A DNA stretch of 64,000 nucleotides from TA-21 sp036557405. Its GTDB lineage: Archaea > Thermoproteota > Nitrososphaeria > Nitrososphaerales > Nitrososphaeraceae. Numbering within the stretch: the stretch's first letter is position 1; every line of letters starts with the position of its first letter. The notes below the pieces were generated by a model. That model saw only the letters and a program-made list of their open reading frames with translations, searched no databases and was not told the DNA's origin. The stretch spans positions 9,074 through 73,073 of the forward strand of contig DATBHO010000089.1 of the NCBI GenBank assembly GCA_036557405.1. The letters are read 5' to 3'. The translations under genes and the position numbers were made by a program. Below are positions 1 through 8,683 of the stretch, in pieces.

Positions 1-1129
1 ATGCGGCCTCACCGGCTGACCATAGTCCATTCATCTCGGTTTGGCCGTCAATATTTGTGTGTATTCCACCCATCATGTAGTGACATACTGGCCGTATTTC
101 TATAGGTTCATTTATTATGTCGACACCTGAGAATTTGATACCTATCTCTCTGATTCCAGCTAATTTCTCCTTTATTTGTTCTTCTCCCAAGTGTGTCAGA
201 TCTAATTTAAGGCAGTCCACCCCAGTTTCATGTTTATATCCCCTCCCGTGTTCAATTTCTTTTATCATTGACCTGGAAACTACGTCACGGGGAGCAAGCT
301 CTAATTTTTCTGGGGCATAATTTTTCATGAATCTTTCACCCAAGTTATTAATCAGATATCCACCTTCTCCTCTGGCACCTTCTGTTATTAAAATACCTGA
401 GGGCAATATACCTGTAGGGTGAAATTGGACAAATTCCATATCCTTTAGTGCCAAGCCACATCTGTACGCCATATCTAGCCCATCAGGGGTAGATGAATAT
501 GCATAAGTTGAAAAACTATAAAGCCTGCCAGCTCCCCCGGTAGCGATAATCCCTGAACTAGCTTTGAATACATTAAAATTTCCATTTTTTATCTCTATCG
601 CAGTAGCACCAGCAAAGTTGTTGTTACCATCATCTAGTATTGATGTGCAAAACCATTCATTATAGAAATTGATGTTATCATATTTTAGACTAGTATCGTA
701 CAGTGTTTGCATTTCATAAAATCCTACTTTATCTTGCGCATAGGTTGCTCTTGGGAATGAGTATCCTCCAAATTTCCTCTGGTCTATTCTGCCGTCCTTT
801 CTTCTTGACCAAGGCATTCCCCATCTGTCCAATTGATATATCTCTTTAGGTATTTCATGTGCAAGTTTTTCAGCAACATCCTGATCACACAGGAAATCAC
901 TACCTCTAATAGTATCATAAATGTGAGACTCCATGTTGTCCCCTTCATCGGGAAAGAGTACGGCTGCGGTTCCACCTTCAGCAGAAACGGAGTGCGAGCG
1001 CATAACCTGGACCTTTGAAATTACCCCAATGCTCAGTTTCTCATTTCTCATAGCACATGATATGGCAGCACGTAATCCTGCAAGACCTGTGCCAATAATT
1101 AAGACATCATGTGCAATGTGGTCTGTCAA
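1..1129 (-). CDS. sdhA: succinate dehydrogenase/fumarate reductase flavoprotein subunit (3' part outside window)
   Basis: FAD subunit of respiratory complex II, oxidising succinate to fumarate at the membrane and feeding the quinone pool. The translation begins with a Rossmann FAD motif (GTGLAGLRAA, about residues 11-20) and continues with RSHSVSAEGGTAA, whose His is the usual covalent FAD attachment site, then IATGGAGRLYS, EFVQFHPTG, TEGARGEGG and HYMMGGI, all family signatures. About 376 of some 570 residues are in the window; the C-terminus runs off the left edge. No ATG, GTG or other in-frame start lies between an upstream TGA and the FAD motif, so the TTG is the most likely start; GAGGT lies a short way upstream. 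Other SDH subunits are not visible here. Confidence 0.93.
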   Translation of the reverse strand, partial: MTDHIAHDVLIIGTGLAGLRAAISCAMRNEKLSIGVISKVQVMRSHSVSAEGGTAAVLFPDEGDNMESHIYDTIRGSDFLCDQDVAEKLAHEIPKEIYQLDRWGMPWSRRKDGRIDQRKFGGYSFPRATYAQDKVGFYEMQTLYDTSLKYDNINFYNEWFCTSILDDGNNNFAGATAIEIKNGNFNVFKASSGIIATGGAGRLYSFSTYAYSSTPDGLDMAYRCGLALKDMEFVQFHPTGILPSGILITEGARGEGGYLINNLGERFMKNYAPEKLELAPRDVVSRSMIKEIEHGRGYKHETGVDCLKLDLTHLGEEQIKEKLAGIREIGIKFSGVDIINEPIEIRPVCHYMMGGIHTNIDGQTEMNGLWSAGEAA

Positions 1130-1278
1130 ATAATTATTGCAACCTCAACCATTATCCTTTACGATGACGTCTATATCTGGTAATAAATATATTATTCTTT
1201 TTTAATCGGGATAAAAAAGAGAAATAAAACACAAATAGAAAGTAGAGTTTAATTGTGAGAAATTTTTTTCCATACTTC

Positions 1279-1536
1279 ATGAGCCTGAAATGTACTGGGA
1301 AGGTGCTATTGACAACCAATACTTCAGATGATGGCATAGCAGTGGCGGCAAAAAAGAAATTGATAGAAAACGGGATAGATGAATCACAGATAATGTTAGG
1401 ACATGATATCCAAATGCTTGAAAAAAATGATCTCTATGTTAGCTATGATCCGCCAGATTTAGTAGTTAGAATAGTGTATGAGAAGAAGGAAAATGGGATG
1501 ATAAAGATGAAGAATATCGTGACCATTAAAATTTGA
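1279..1536 (+). CDS. small conserved-type hypothetical protein
   Basis: A stand-alone 85-residue protein of unknown function, not recognised. It is divergent from the succinate dehydrogenase gene upstream and convergent with hisS downstream. The sequence (SLKCTGKVLLTTNTSDDG, then a helix AVAAKKKLIENG, then mixed beta strands with DPPDLVVRIVYEKKENG) looks like a small globular alpha/beta domain, and charged-residue use is normal for a real archaeal protein. A GTG 24 bases upstream (1255) would add MRNFFPYF; I prefer the ATG because the extension is hydrophobic and unlike the rest. The opposite-strand frame over the same region has no coding character. Confidence 0.55.
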   Translation: MSLKCTGKVLLTTNTSDDGIAVAAKKKLIENGIDESQIMLGHDIQMLEKNDLYVSYDPPDLVVRIVYEKKENGMIKMKNIVTIKI

Positions 1537-1578
1537 AGCCATAAATGAGTATTGGATAAATAGATTCATCAACTTTAT

Positions 1579-2841
1579 TTAATTTGTCTGGATTAGATTT
1601 TTTCCAATATTATCGATACTTTGCTTTTGTTCCTTATTTCCTGTTTTTATTGTAACAAACCCCTTTTTGAATTCATCGAGATCTATAATTATAATTGCAA
1701 ACGCATTTTTTAGAGATGCCTCGTGAAACTGTTTGGCGATGGACCTACCGTTTATATCATAATCGACAGAATAGCCGAGATCTCTTAAACTTGAAACTAA
1801 TTCTAAAGCATATTTTTTCTCTTGTTTGGATCCATATGCAACGTAAATAAGTGGCTTTTTTGATGACTTTGATCTATCTTTAATAGCAGTTAAAATCCTC
1901 TCTACTCCTCCTGCCGCACCGGTTGCATACAAATCTTTTCTGCCAAACGATTCAGTTAACTTATCATACCTGCCACCACCTACCAGAGATCCAATCTTTG
2001 AGGATGGTTCTTTGGCCTCAAATACTATTCCAGAGTAATAGTCGAGACCACGTACGATCCTAAGGTCTACTATTGTGTTTTTTACCATTCGTGATTTTAG
2101 TGAATCAAACAAATTTAAAATAGTGTCTAACGATTGAAAGTTTTTTACCTTGTCGTAATCCAACAATTTTTCAGGCGAACCATCAAATGATACAAATTGA
2201 ATAAAATTTTGCAAATTATTAGAGTCCAGCTTTTGATTATATTCATTGATAATTTGATTCGAACTTTTTTTAGATAATTTGTCAATAGCTCTCAACATTT
2301 CACCTACAACCATCTTGTCCGTAACCCCAAGAAATTTTGCAAGGTATTCTTCTAAAACCGACCTATGGTTGATCGCTATAATAAAATTAATTCCAAGTTT
2401 CCTTAAAAAGAACGAAACAAACTCTATTACTTCTGCATCAGCATCTACCTCTGCAGAACCAAAAATCTCAATATCCCATTGATGGAAATACCTATACCTT
2501 CCCAATTGTGGTTCATCATATCGCCAGACACCTCCAAAAGATGATAATTTTACAGGTAGTTTAAGATCTCTACGCATAGAAACGAATCTCGATAAACCTA
2601 TTGTCAAATCGAAGCGTAATGCTATATTCCTACCGCCTTTGTCAGTAAAACTATAAGTTTCTTCAATTATTGCGGGTCCGCTTTTTGCTTCAAGTGTTGA
2701 TTGTAATTCCAATGTTGATGGTTCAATCTGATTAAAATCAAAAATTTCTACAGTTTCTTGAAATTTTTCTCTAATGAAGGAAATGTTTCTTAATTCTTCA
2801 TTTTGTAAATCCTTCATTCCCCTTGGAAGGTCTAAGTTCAC
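1579..2841 (-). CDS. hisS: histidyl-tRNA synthetase
   Basis: Charges tRNA-His with histidine in the cytoplasm. The 420-residue class II synthetase opens with the typical LPRGMKDL and contains motif 2 (FGGVWRYDEPQLGRYRYFHQ, about residues 101-120), the HisRS-specific histidine-binding signature RGLDYYSG followed by GSLVGGGRYDKL (about 265-300), motif 3 around TGAAGGVERI, and a C-terminal anticodon-binding domain (IYVAYGSKQE...DINGRSIAKQF). Length is normal for the family. It stands alone on the minus strand, divergent from the archease gene. Function is secure from motifs. Confidence 0.97.
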   Translation of the reverse strand: MNLDLPRGMKDLQNEELRNISFIREKFQETVEIFDFNQIEPSTLELQSTLEAKSGPAIIEETYSFTDKGGRNIALRFDLTIGLSRFVSMRRDLKLPVKLSSFGGVWRYDEPQLGRYRYFHQWDIEIFGSAEVDADAEVIEFVSFFLRKLGINFIIAINHRSVLEEYLAKFLGVTDKMVVGEMLRAIDKLSKKSSNQIINEYNQKLDSNNLQNFIQFVSFDGSPEKLLDYDKVKNFQSLDTILNLFDSLKSRMVKNTIVDLRIVRGLDYYSGIVFEAKEPSSKIGSLVGGGRYDKLTESFGRKDLYATGAAGGVERILTAIKDRSKSSKKPLIYVAYGSKQEKKYALELVSSLRDLGYSVDYDINGRSIAKQFHEASLKNAFAIIIIDLDEFKKGFVTIKTGNKEQKQSIDNIGKNLIQTN

Positions 2842-2917
2842 AATTATGAGAACCGTGTGTCATCATTTAGATTTTGCGATTAGTTATAATAAACCCTGAC
2901 AAAAACAAGTATTACTA

Positions 2918-3343
2918 TTGGGTGGGTTCAGATATCTTGAGCATGTTACAGATGCGTACGTTGAGGCATTCGGTGATAGTATTGAAGAGGCCTTTTCGAA
3001 CGCTGCTAAAGGCACTATTAATGTAATGTTTGATAACGAAAAAATTCATGGGACTGATAAGGTTGATATTCGAGTGCAAGGGAGTGACTACTACGAATTA
3101 TTGTTTAACTGGCTAGAGGCAATTTATCAATTAATGACAATAGATAATAAAGTATTGTCGAAATTCGATATAAAGATCTCATCTATTGACTCAAAATATG
3201 AATTAACAGCACGGGTTATGGCTGAATTAATAGACATTACAAAACATGGTTACAGGACTGAAATAAAGGGTATCACCTATCATGCCATGGAAATTCTACA
3301 AGAAGGCAATCAACACACGGTCAGATTCATACTTGATTTGTAA
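2918..3343 (+). CDS. archease, RtcB tRNA-ligase activator
   Basis: Archeases guanylylate-activate the RtcB RNA ligase that joins tRNA exons after intron removal. The 141-residue length and features match the family: the N-terminal EHVTDAYVEAFGDSIEEAF segment carrying a conserved Asp, the LLFNWLEAIYQL helix, and a C-terminal EIKGITYHAMEI...VRFILDL strand with the conserved His. TTG is the only start that keeps the conserved N-terminus (GGFRYLEHVTDA). Its biological partner substrates are plausible in this window: two intron-containing tRNA genes lie at 8.6 and 22.4 kb. RtcB itself is not in the window. Confidence 0.92.
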   Translation: MGGFRYLEHVTDAYVEAFGDSIEEAFSNAAKGTINVMFDNEKIHGTDKVDIRVQGSDYYELLFNWLEAIYQLMTIDNKVLSKFDIKISSIDSKYELTARVMAELIDITKHGYRTEIKGITYHAMEILQEGNQHTVRFILDL

Positions 3344-3607
3344 TGAACAAATAAAAATAAATGCTTGGAACGGAACCAGGTGGAAGGAAAATAAAAAACT
3401 AATACGTAAAAATAGTTCAATAGTAGAACAAATTGAATGATAATTTCATTCGTAAGAAGCATAGTTATTTTTAACTTTCTATTCTTGGCCTCGAATTTGA
3501 ATCCTATTTGAAGGTCGCAAAATTATTGCAAATTTTAATTCATAACTTGAGACCCAGCATTTTATCATGATTCTCATTCACTTTTCAACAATAGCTTGAT
3601 TACAAGA
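3344..3607. other. intergenic region without detectable gene
   Basis: About 265 AT-rich bases between archease and thioredoxin. I find no convincing ORF, tRNA or repeat on either strand. The right end grades into the thioredoxin promoter. It may hold the 3' end of the archease transcript. Confidence 0.5.
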
Positions 3608-3616
3608 TTTAAATAT
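3608..3616 (+). promoter_or_regulatory. TATA box of the thioredoxin gene
   Basis: TTTAAATAT, centred 29 bases before the thioredoxin ATG. Archaeal TBP sites lie about 25-27 bases before transcription start, so the mRNA would begin within a few bases of the ATG, that is, be essentially leaderless. No Shine-Dalgarno sequence is seen before the ATG, which agrees. Confidence 0.5.
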
Positions 3617-3640
3617 GAATTCCGACGATAAGTTGTAACA

Positions 3641-3979
3641 ATGAGTTCGAATTCCAACAAACCTATGCTAGTTGAACTATCAGAAAAAAACTTTGATGAA
3701 GTTATTGGTGGTAATAAACCCGTTCTTGTTGATTTTTGGGCAACGTGGTGTGGACCATGTCAATTCATGCTTCCAATCTTTGACAAGCTAGCAAAAAAAT
3801 ATGAAGAAAAAGTCATTTTCGGTAGACTAAATGTTGATGATAATCAGGGTGTAGCGATGAGATTTGATGTGTATGCAATTCCTACGTTCATTGTGTTCAT
3901 GAATGGTAAACTTATTGAAAAAGCTGTGGGAGCAGTTGGAGAAAAGGGACTTGAAGGTTTACTGGAAAAGTACCAATAG
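3641..3979 (+). CDS. trxA: thioredoxin
   Basis: Cytoplasmic thiol-disulfide oxidoreductase of 112 residues, normal thioredoxin size plus a short N-terminal tail. The active site WCGPC is at residues 36-40 after the usual VLVDFWAT strand; the cis-proline loop (AIPTFIVF) and the C-terminal GAVGEKGLEGLLEKY helix are present. No signal peptide, so it acts inside the cell. It is monocistronic, with its own TATA box, and converges on the infB operon. Which reductase reduces it cannot be told from the window. Confidence 0.96.
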   Translation: MSSNSNKPMLVELSEKNFDEVIGGNKPVLVDFWATWCGPCQFMLPIFDKLAKKYEEKVIFGRLNVDDNQGVAMRFDVYAIPTFIVFMNGKLIEKAVGAVGEKGLEGLLEKYQ

Positions 3980-4050
3980 CAGAAGGAAACGATATTAAAA
4001 TTCCAAACTAGTAAAAACCAAACTTGATTTAATTAAAATTGGATCTAAAC

Positions 4051-5835
4051 TTATATATAGCCAAATGCAGGATCGGTCTCGCGTTTTTTAGACAAAATTA
4101 AACTAAAAATTTCCTGTTCATCTTCATTAAGCCTATCTGAAAATCTTTCTAGTATGAGTTTTGCCTCTTTGCCATTCAGATCAGTATAAAAAATGTCACC
4201 TTCATTTATCTGTCGACCAATTGTGGGCCCTTTTATCGAAAGGGCAACCTGTGTTCCCCTACTAGCAACTTCTAAATTTTTACCCTCATGTTGTATTTGA
4301 TGTATCACTCCTACCTTCTTACCTTTCTCATTCATTATAGATATTTTCTGTCTTAATTTACCTATCAATATTTCAGCACCAAATACGGCCGGACTATTTC
4401 TTCTAAAGACATATCCTTTCAAAAATTGAAATTTGCAGATTGGTGGTATTTCATTGAAAATAATTGAATCCTCATGGGTCTTTTCATATGTTAGCCATTC
4501 TGAGTAATTTCTAACTAAATTATAAATTATTTTTTCGTCAAAAATTTTTACTTTTCTTTCAAGGGCTTCTTTTTCTGCTTCTTCAAGTATTTTCACATTG
4601 AATCCTAGTACCACTCCCAGGTAGCGCTCTTTTTCTTTGACGGCTGAGGCGGAGAGTATATCTTTACGTGTAATATTGCCCAAATCGGCAGACCTAATTG
4701 GTATGTTCTCCTTTTTCAAGAGTTCAGTAATAGCCTCAATCGAGCCGATAGTATCGCATCTTAGAATAATACCGTTTGATTCTGTTTGTATTATTGCTGA
4801 CTTTATCTCTGATTCAATATTTGATTTTAATCTTTCCTCATCATCGGGGCTACTGACTACATAGAGTGGACTGCCAGCAAGAACACCTTCAAGATCAGGA
4901 GACGTTATTTTTAGTCCAGCTGCAGCAATAACCTTGTCTACGTGTCTAAATTTATCTCTTGGATCTCTCATTTCATCCAATGGTTTTGGGAGTAGTAGTG
5001 CCTTGATTTTCGTCGTGGTAACGCTATCTTTTTTCCCAATAACAATTGTATCCCCGTGCTTTATTGTGCCATCAAGCAGAATAATATTTGCTGACGGACC
5101 TAATCCTATTTCATCATTTACTTCAAGAACGATACCCTTTGTTTCAGCATCATGGCGCTCGAGTCTTTTAGACATGTATTGTTGAGTTAATCCTACAAGA
5201 ACTGCTAGAAGCTCAGGTATACCAGTTCCTGTTACAGCGCTCACCGGGACAATTGCCAACTCCTTTGTAAAATCTTTCACACGCCAAAATGCTTCCGAAT
5301 TATATCCCAATCGAGAAAGAGCACCCACAACATTGTAGACTTTTTCATCCAAATAGGATACGATTGTCGGATCTTGAATTTTCAATTGTTCTGCAATCAA
5401 TATAGAGGTGTTTTTTTTCCAACCAGATATTTGATCTATCTTATTGAGGGCGATGATGAATGGGACTTTTCTATTTTTTAATATATCTAAGCTTTCTATT
5501 GTCTGAGCTTCAAGACCTTTATTAACGTCAACGACAACTATTGCTATATCGGCGGCAGAGCCTCCCCTCATGCGAAGATTTGCGAAGACCTCATGTCCTG
5601 GAGTGTCTATTACTAGTAGGCCAGGAACGAGATTCTCTGACTTGGACAGTTTATCGAATAGTTTTCCAGTTATTTTTCTAATTGTTTCGATTGGAAAATA
5701 GCTTGCACCGATATGCTGAGTTATACCCCCCACTTCTCTGGATTGAACTGCTGTTCCACGAATTCTGTCAAGCAGTGACGTCTTGCCCGAGTCTACATGA
5801 CCTAATACCACAACTACTGGTTGGCGAAGTCTCAC
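4051..5835 (-). CDS. infB: translation initiation factor aIF5B (IF2 family GTPase)
   Basis: GTPase that promotes ribosomal subunit joining and initiator tRNA placement. The 594-residue protein has G1 GHVDSGKTS (12-20), G3 DTPGH (77-81), G4 NKID (131-134), then the beta-barrel domain II, the alpha/beta domain III (GIILRCDTIGSIEAI) and domain IV. Length is typical for archaeal aIF5B, which lacks the long eukaryotic N-terminal extension. It is the last gene of the L7Ae-S28e-L24e-NDK-aIF5B operon and directly follows ndk with no spacer, a conserved archaeal order that implies co-transcription with ribosomal protein genes. Confidence 0.97.
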   Translation of the reverse strand: MRLRQPVVVVLGHVDSGKTSLLDRIRGTAVQSREVGGITQHIGASYFPIETIRKITGKLFDKLSKSENLVPGLLVIDTPGHEVFANLRMRGGSAADIAIVVVDVNKGLEAQTIESLDILKNRKVPFIIALNKIDQISGWKKNTSILIAEQLKIQDPTIVSYLDEKVYNVVGALSRLGYNSEAFWRVKDFTKELAIVPVSAVTGTGIPELLAVLVGLTQQYMSKRLERHDAETKGIVLEVNDEIGLGPSANIILLDGTIKHGDTIVIGKKDSVTTTKIKALLLPKPLDEMRDPRDKFRHVDKVIAAAGLKITSPDLEGVLAGSPLYVVSSPDDEERLKSNIESEIKSAIIQTESNGIILRCDTIGSIEAITELLKKENIPIRSADLGNITRKDILSASAVKEKERYLGVVLGFNVKILEEAEKEALERKVKIFDEKIIYNLVRNYSEWLTYEKTHEDSIIFNEIPPICKFQFLKGYVFRRNSPAVFGAEILIGKLRQKISIMNEKGKKVGVIHQIQHEGKNLEVASRGTQVALSIKGPTIGRQINEGDIFYTDLNGKEAKLILERFSDRLNEDEQEIFSLILSKKRETDPAFGYI

Positions 5836-6243
5836 TTAATTAAAAATGATTTTGGACTCTTTTATGAAGCTTTCAACGGAATCAGAGGCATGTATTATGT
5901 TATCGGTGAAGCCGATCCCAAAGTCTCCTCTAATTGTTCCTGGTAATGCTTCTGTTGATTTTGTGTTTCCAATCATTAATCTTACAGTTGAAATTGCATT
6001 ATTCCCTTCTATAATACATGCAACTGTATTGCCAGAGCAAATGAAAGAAACTAATTCATCAAAAAAATGTTTGTCTTTATGTGCTTCATAGAATCTCCTT
6101 GCTGAATCAACATCAAATTGAAATAACTTGAGATTAACAATTTGAAAGCCCCTGTCTTCAAATCTTGAAATAATTTTTCCAACGAGACCCTTCTTAAACC
6201 CATCAGGTTTGATGACTATTAGAGTCTTTTCCTGATTTGACAT
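5836..6243 (-). CDS. ndk: nucleoside diphosphate kinase
   Basis: Transfers the terminal phosphate from ATP to NDPs to supply GTP, CTP and UTP. Family features in its 135 residues: N-terminal KTLIVIKPDGFKKGLVG, the RLMIGNT-TEALPGTIRGDFG segment, and the phospho-accepting His at about residue 118 in NIIHASDS. Length is normal. It sits between L24e and infB, abutting infB, in the standard archaeal translation operon; the link of NTP supply to GTPase-driven initiation is common in archaea. Confidence 0.96.
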   Translation of the reverse strand: MSNQEKTLIVIKPDGFKKGLVGKIISRFEDRGFQIVNLKLFQFDVDSARRFYEAHKDKHFFDELVSFICSGNTVACIIEGNNAISTVRLMIGNTKSTEALPGTIRGDFGIGFTDNIIHASDSVESFIKESKIIFN

Positions 6244-6252
6244 ATTTGATTC

Positions 6253-6462
6253 TTACTTTTTGACCTTAATGCCGCCTTTAACATACTTTCGCGTCCATTT
6301 GAATTTTCGGGGGTCACGTCTAAACCTCATGTTTTTCTTACACTTTGCGGAACAAGTCCATTGAATAGCTCCGTCATTTTTTACCAACATCAATCCCTCG
6401 TCTGCAGGAATGTGTTTTCCACAAAAGAAACAATTACGAAGAGAACCAGCTACTTTGCTCAA
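6253..6462 (-). CDS. rpl24e: 50S ribosomal protein L24e
   Basis: Zinc-ribbon protein of the large ribosomal subunit, found only in archaea and eukaryotes. The 69 residues show the zinc knuckle CFFCGKHIP...WTCSAKCKKN (two C-x2/3-C pairs) followed by the basic RDPRKFKWTRKY segment that binds 23S rRNA. Length is normal. It lies nine bases after S28e and nine before ndk, in the same operon. Confidence 0.95.
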   Translation of the reverse strand: MSKVAGSLRNCFFCGKHIPADEGLMLVKNDGAIQWTCSAKCKKNMRFRRDPRKFKWTRKYVKGGIKVKK

Positions 6463-6471
6463 TCGACTTCA

Positions 6472-6699
6472 CTACTTTATCTTTCTAGCCTCTCTCTCAG
6501 TTTCTCTCAACATCAGAATGTCTTTCATTCTGATGGAACCCTTGACATTTCGTGTTAGAATTCGACCTTTATCTTTTCCTTCTAGAACTTTTACTCTAAC
6601 TTGGATTACTTCGCCTGCTATGCCCGTTCTTCCTACTATTTGTATAACTTCTGCTGGGGTTACCTTTATCTCTGAAGCTTTACTCAATAATGAAATCAC
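6472..6699 (-). CDS. rps28e: 30S ribosomal protein S28e
   Basis: Small-subunit OB-fold protein near the mRNA exit. The 75 residues contain the family core (VIQIVGRTGIAGEVIQVRVKVLEGKDKGRILTRNV, here cited by its ends) and the C-terminal LRETEREARKI. Its start overlaps the end of L7Ae by four bases (ATGA type), which indicates translational coupling. The order L7Ae-S28e-L24e is conserved in archaea. Confidence 0.95.
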   Translation of the reverse strand: MISLLSKASEIKVTPAEVIQIVGRTGIAGEVIQVRVKVLEGKDKGRILTRNVKGSIRMKDILMLRETEREARKIK

Positions 6700-7091
6700 T
6701 CCTTCTTGTCTTTAATGTTGGCTAGTGTTCCGATAACTTGATCAACTATGTGTTGACCCTCTCCTGCATCAACAATTGTTGCAGCAGCGGATCCAACCTC
6801 AATACCAAGCGACTCGCCCAACTGTTGCTTACTCGGTACAAAAATATACGGAGTATTTCTCTCTTCGCAAATGATTGGAAGATGGGCAACGACCTCAGGC
6901 GGTTGAACGTCCTCTGCTATTACTATCAATTTGCCAATTCCCCTTTCTATCGCCTTTGTAGTTTCATTAGTTCCCTTTCTTACGCTTCCACTTTGCTTGG
7001 CTACCCTAACTGCTTCATATACTGCGTTTACAAGATCTTTTGGAGTTTCAAATTTTACATAAAACGGCTTACTCATTTTATTATCCATCAC
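6696..7091 (-). CDS. rpl7ae: 50S ribosomal protein L7Ae
   Basis: Kink-turn RNA-binding protein. In archaea it is a ribosomal protein and also the core protein of C/D and H/ACA guide RNPs, and often of RNase P. Diagnostic segments: VRKGTNETTKAIERG (k-turn recognition), LIVIAEDVQPPEVVAHLPIIC and the IFVPSKQQLGESLG-EVGSAAATI stretch. The 131 residues include MMDNK at the front; the shorter start at MSKPFYVKF is equally possible. First gene of the operon. An RNase P RNA gene at 62.4 kb is a plausible second client. Confidence 0.95.
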   Translation of the reverse strand: MMDNKMSKPFYVKFETPKDLVNAVYEAVRVAKQSGSVRKGTNETTKAIERGIGKLIVIAEDVQPPEVVAHLPIICEERNTPYIFVPSKQQLGESLGIEVGSAAATIVDAGEGQHIVDQVIGTLANIKDKKE

Positions 7092-7159
7092 CCATTGGGA
7101 TCATCTATAATCTACTGAATAAAAGTGGAGGCGTATTAAAAATGTTGCCGAGCAAAATA

Positions 7160-8518
7160 TTAATCTTCACCTAATGTCTCTCTAATAATCCGAGTATATT
7201 CATTCACTTTCGAGTTGAGTAACATTTCGTCTGAAGATTCTGCATAAATTCTAATCAGAGGTTCAGTTCCACTGGGACGTAGCATTAACCAACTCTCTTC
7301 ATCTAACCAAACCTTAACTCCGTCAAGTTTCTCGATTTTCATTGGACTTCCATGATTCTTTACGTTATCTATTACTTTTTTAATTAATCCCATGTCTGAG
7401 CACTGAAACTTGGATTTATATTGGAATACTACTGGAAGAGACAAAAATAATTCCGAAAGCAGCTTTTTCTCGGACGCTAGTAAATCGAGCATTAAGGCAG
7501 TCGTGAGTGCGCCATCTCTTACTTGATTTAGTACACCATACATGAAACCACCATTTTCTTCCATTCCGATAAGTGCATTCTGTTTAACCATTTCACGCGA
7601 TACTTCAACACTACCAACTTTTGTATGATAAACTTCTGAATTATTTTCCTGTGCAATTTTTGTGAGGATATGAGTAGTGTTTACAGGGCATACAATTTTC
7701 GCACGCGGGTGTCTAGTGGTGATCAGGTATTTGGCTAATAATGTTCCTGTTCTGTCACCCCAGTGGACCACTCCTAGTTCATCACAAAATATGGATCTAT
7801 CTCCATCACCATCGTACGCAGCACCCATATCAGATTCAGTTTCTTTTGCGATAGATCTTAGTATATCTAGGTTTGATGGTGTTGGTTCTGATCCCCTTCC
7901 AGGGAAACTTCCATCTATCGTTCCATTAACCGTTATTACCGTACAGCCAAGTCTCTTTGCCAGTAATGGTGCAACTAGAGATTGAACACCATTTCCTAAG
8001 TCCATCGTTATTTTGAAGTTATGTTGTTTGATCCTATCTACGTCGACTAATTCTAAAACATCATCAATATAGGCATCAATTATCATTTCATCTTTGAAAT
8101 TTCTACCTATCTTATTTGAATTAATAAACGTTTTATTCCTAAATATGTCTTCAACCAATATCTCATCATCCCTTGATATCTCGACTCCATCTTTCGCAAT
8201 GGGTTTAACCCCATTGTATTCTGGAGGATTGTGAGAGGCAGTTATCATAACCCCGCCTTTAAATTCATTTTTTTTCGTTGCGTACTGCAGACATGGTGTT
8301 GGCAAAATGCCTGCGTCTACCGTATCTATTCCATTTGAATTTAAGACAGCAGTAATAATATTAAGCATTATATGACTTGAATTTCGACCATCTCTTCCGA
8401 TCAAAATTGAACCTTCATTATAATAAGCTGCCAATGAGTGAGTCACATCTACCAGGAAATCTAGAGTAAGATCTTTCCCAAAAACTCCCCTAATTCCATT
8501 AGTCCCAAACAGTGGCAT
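7160..8518 (-). CDS. glmM: phosphohexomutase (phosphoglucosamine/phosphomannomutase)
   Basis: Interconverts hexose 6- and 1-phosphates for nucleotide-sugar synthesis, here most likely glucosamine or mannose. I chose the ATG at MPLFGTNGIRGVFG because all family members begin with LFGTxGIRG; an upstream in-frame ATG adds 22 hydrophobic residues that do not fit. Then come the phosphoserine loop ITASHNPP (Ser about residue 95), the metal loop YDGDGDR (about 240), the sugar loop GMEENGGFMYG and the phosphate-binding SGTEPLIRIYAE. 452 residues is normal. Substrate preference between GlcN and Man cannot be read from sequence. Confidence 0.93.
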   Translation of the reverse strand: MPLFGTNGIRGVFGKDLTLDFLVDVTHSLAAYYNEGSILIGRDGRNSSHIMLNIITAVLNSNGIDTVDAGILPTPCLQYATKKNEFKGGVMITASHNPPEYNGVKPIAKDGVEISRDDEILVEDIFRNKTFINSNKIGRNFKDEMIIDAYIDDVLELVDVDRIKQHNFKITMDLGNGVQSLVAPLLAKRLGCTVITVNGTIDGSFPGRGSEPTPSNLDILRSIAKETESDMGAAYDGDGDRSIFCDELGVVHWGDRTGTLLAKYLITTRHPRAKIVCPVNTTHILTKIAQENNSEVYHTKVGSVEVSREMVKQNALIGMEENGGFMYGVLNQVRDGALTTALMLDLLASEKKLLSELFLSLPVVFQYKSKFQCSDMGLIKKVIDNVKNHGSPMKIEKLDGVKVWLDEESWLMLRPSGTEPLIRIYAESSDEMLLNSKVNEYTRIIRETLGED

Positions 8519-8629
8519 ATTCTTATCGTTAATAACTAAACACCAATATATTCTAAATAATAGATAAATTTGGCCGAATAACATTCAGAATTCGATGCGG
8601 GGGTTGCCAAGCTAGGTCAACGGCGCAGG

Positions 8630-8651
8630 TCTCGTCCAAACCGAGTGCGAT
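8630..8651 (+). other. tRNA-Leu intron 1 (non-canonical position 30/31, in the anticodon stem)
   Basis: A 22-nt insert between tRNA positions 30 and 31. The flanks form a strict bulge-helix-bulge: bulge GG^T (8628-8630), central helix CGCA (8624-8627) with TGCG (8646-8649), bulge AT^G (8650-8652), and an intron stem CTCG (8631-8634) with CGAG (8642-8645). Cutting after the second base of each bulge gives exactly the exon joint needed for the five-pair anticodon stem; shifting by one base either way breaks it. Confidence 0.8.
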
Positions 8652-8659
8652 GCTTAGAA

Positions 8660-8683
8660 TGGATCACATTCAAATTCCTAGAT
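8660..8683 (+). other. tRNA-Leu intron 2 (at or next to the canonical 37/38 site)
   Basis: A 24-nt insert next to the anticodon. The bulge-helix-bulge reading is helix TTAG (8654-8657) with CTAG (8678-8681), bulges AAT (8658-8660) and ATC (8682-8684), and intron stem GGAT (8661-8664) with ATTC (8674-8677). A TAGA repeat at both borders leaves the exact cut ambiguous by a few bases; 8659-8682 would be the canonical 37/38 site and gives loop CTTAGAT instead of CTTAGAA. Confidence 0.75.

Noticed and set aside
6361..6715. Two plus-strand frames over L24e and S28e
   Set aside because: Shadow frames of ribosomal genes on the opposite strand, Ser/Leu-rich as expected for antisense of Lys/Glu-rich proteins.
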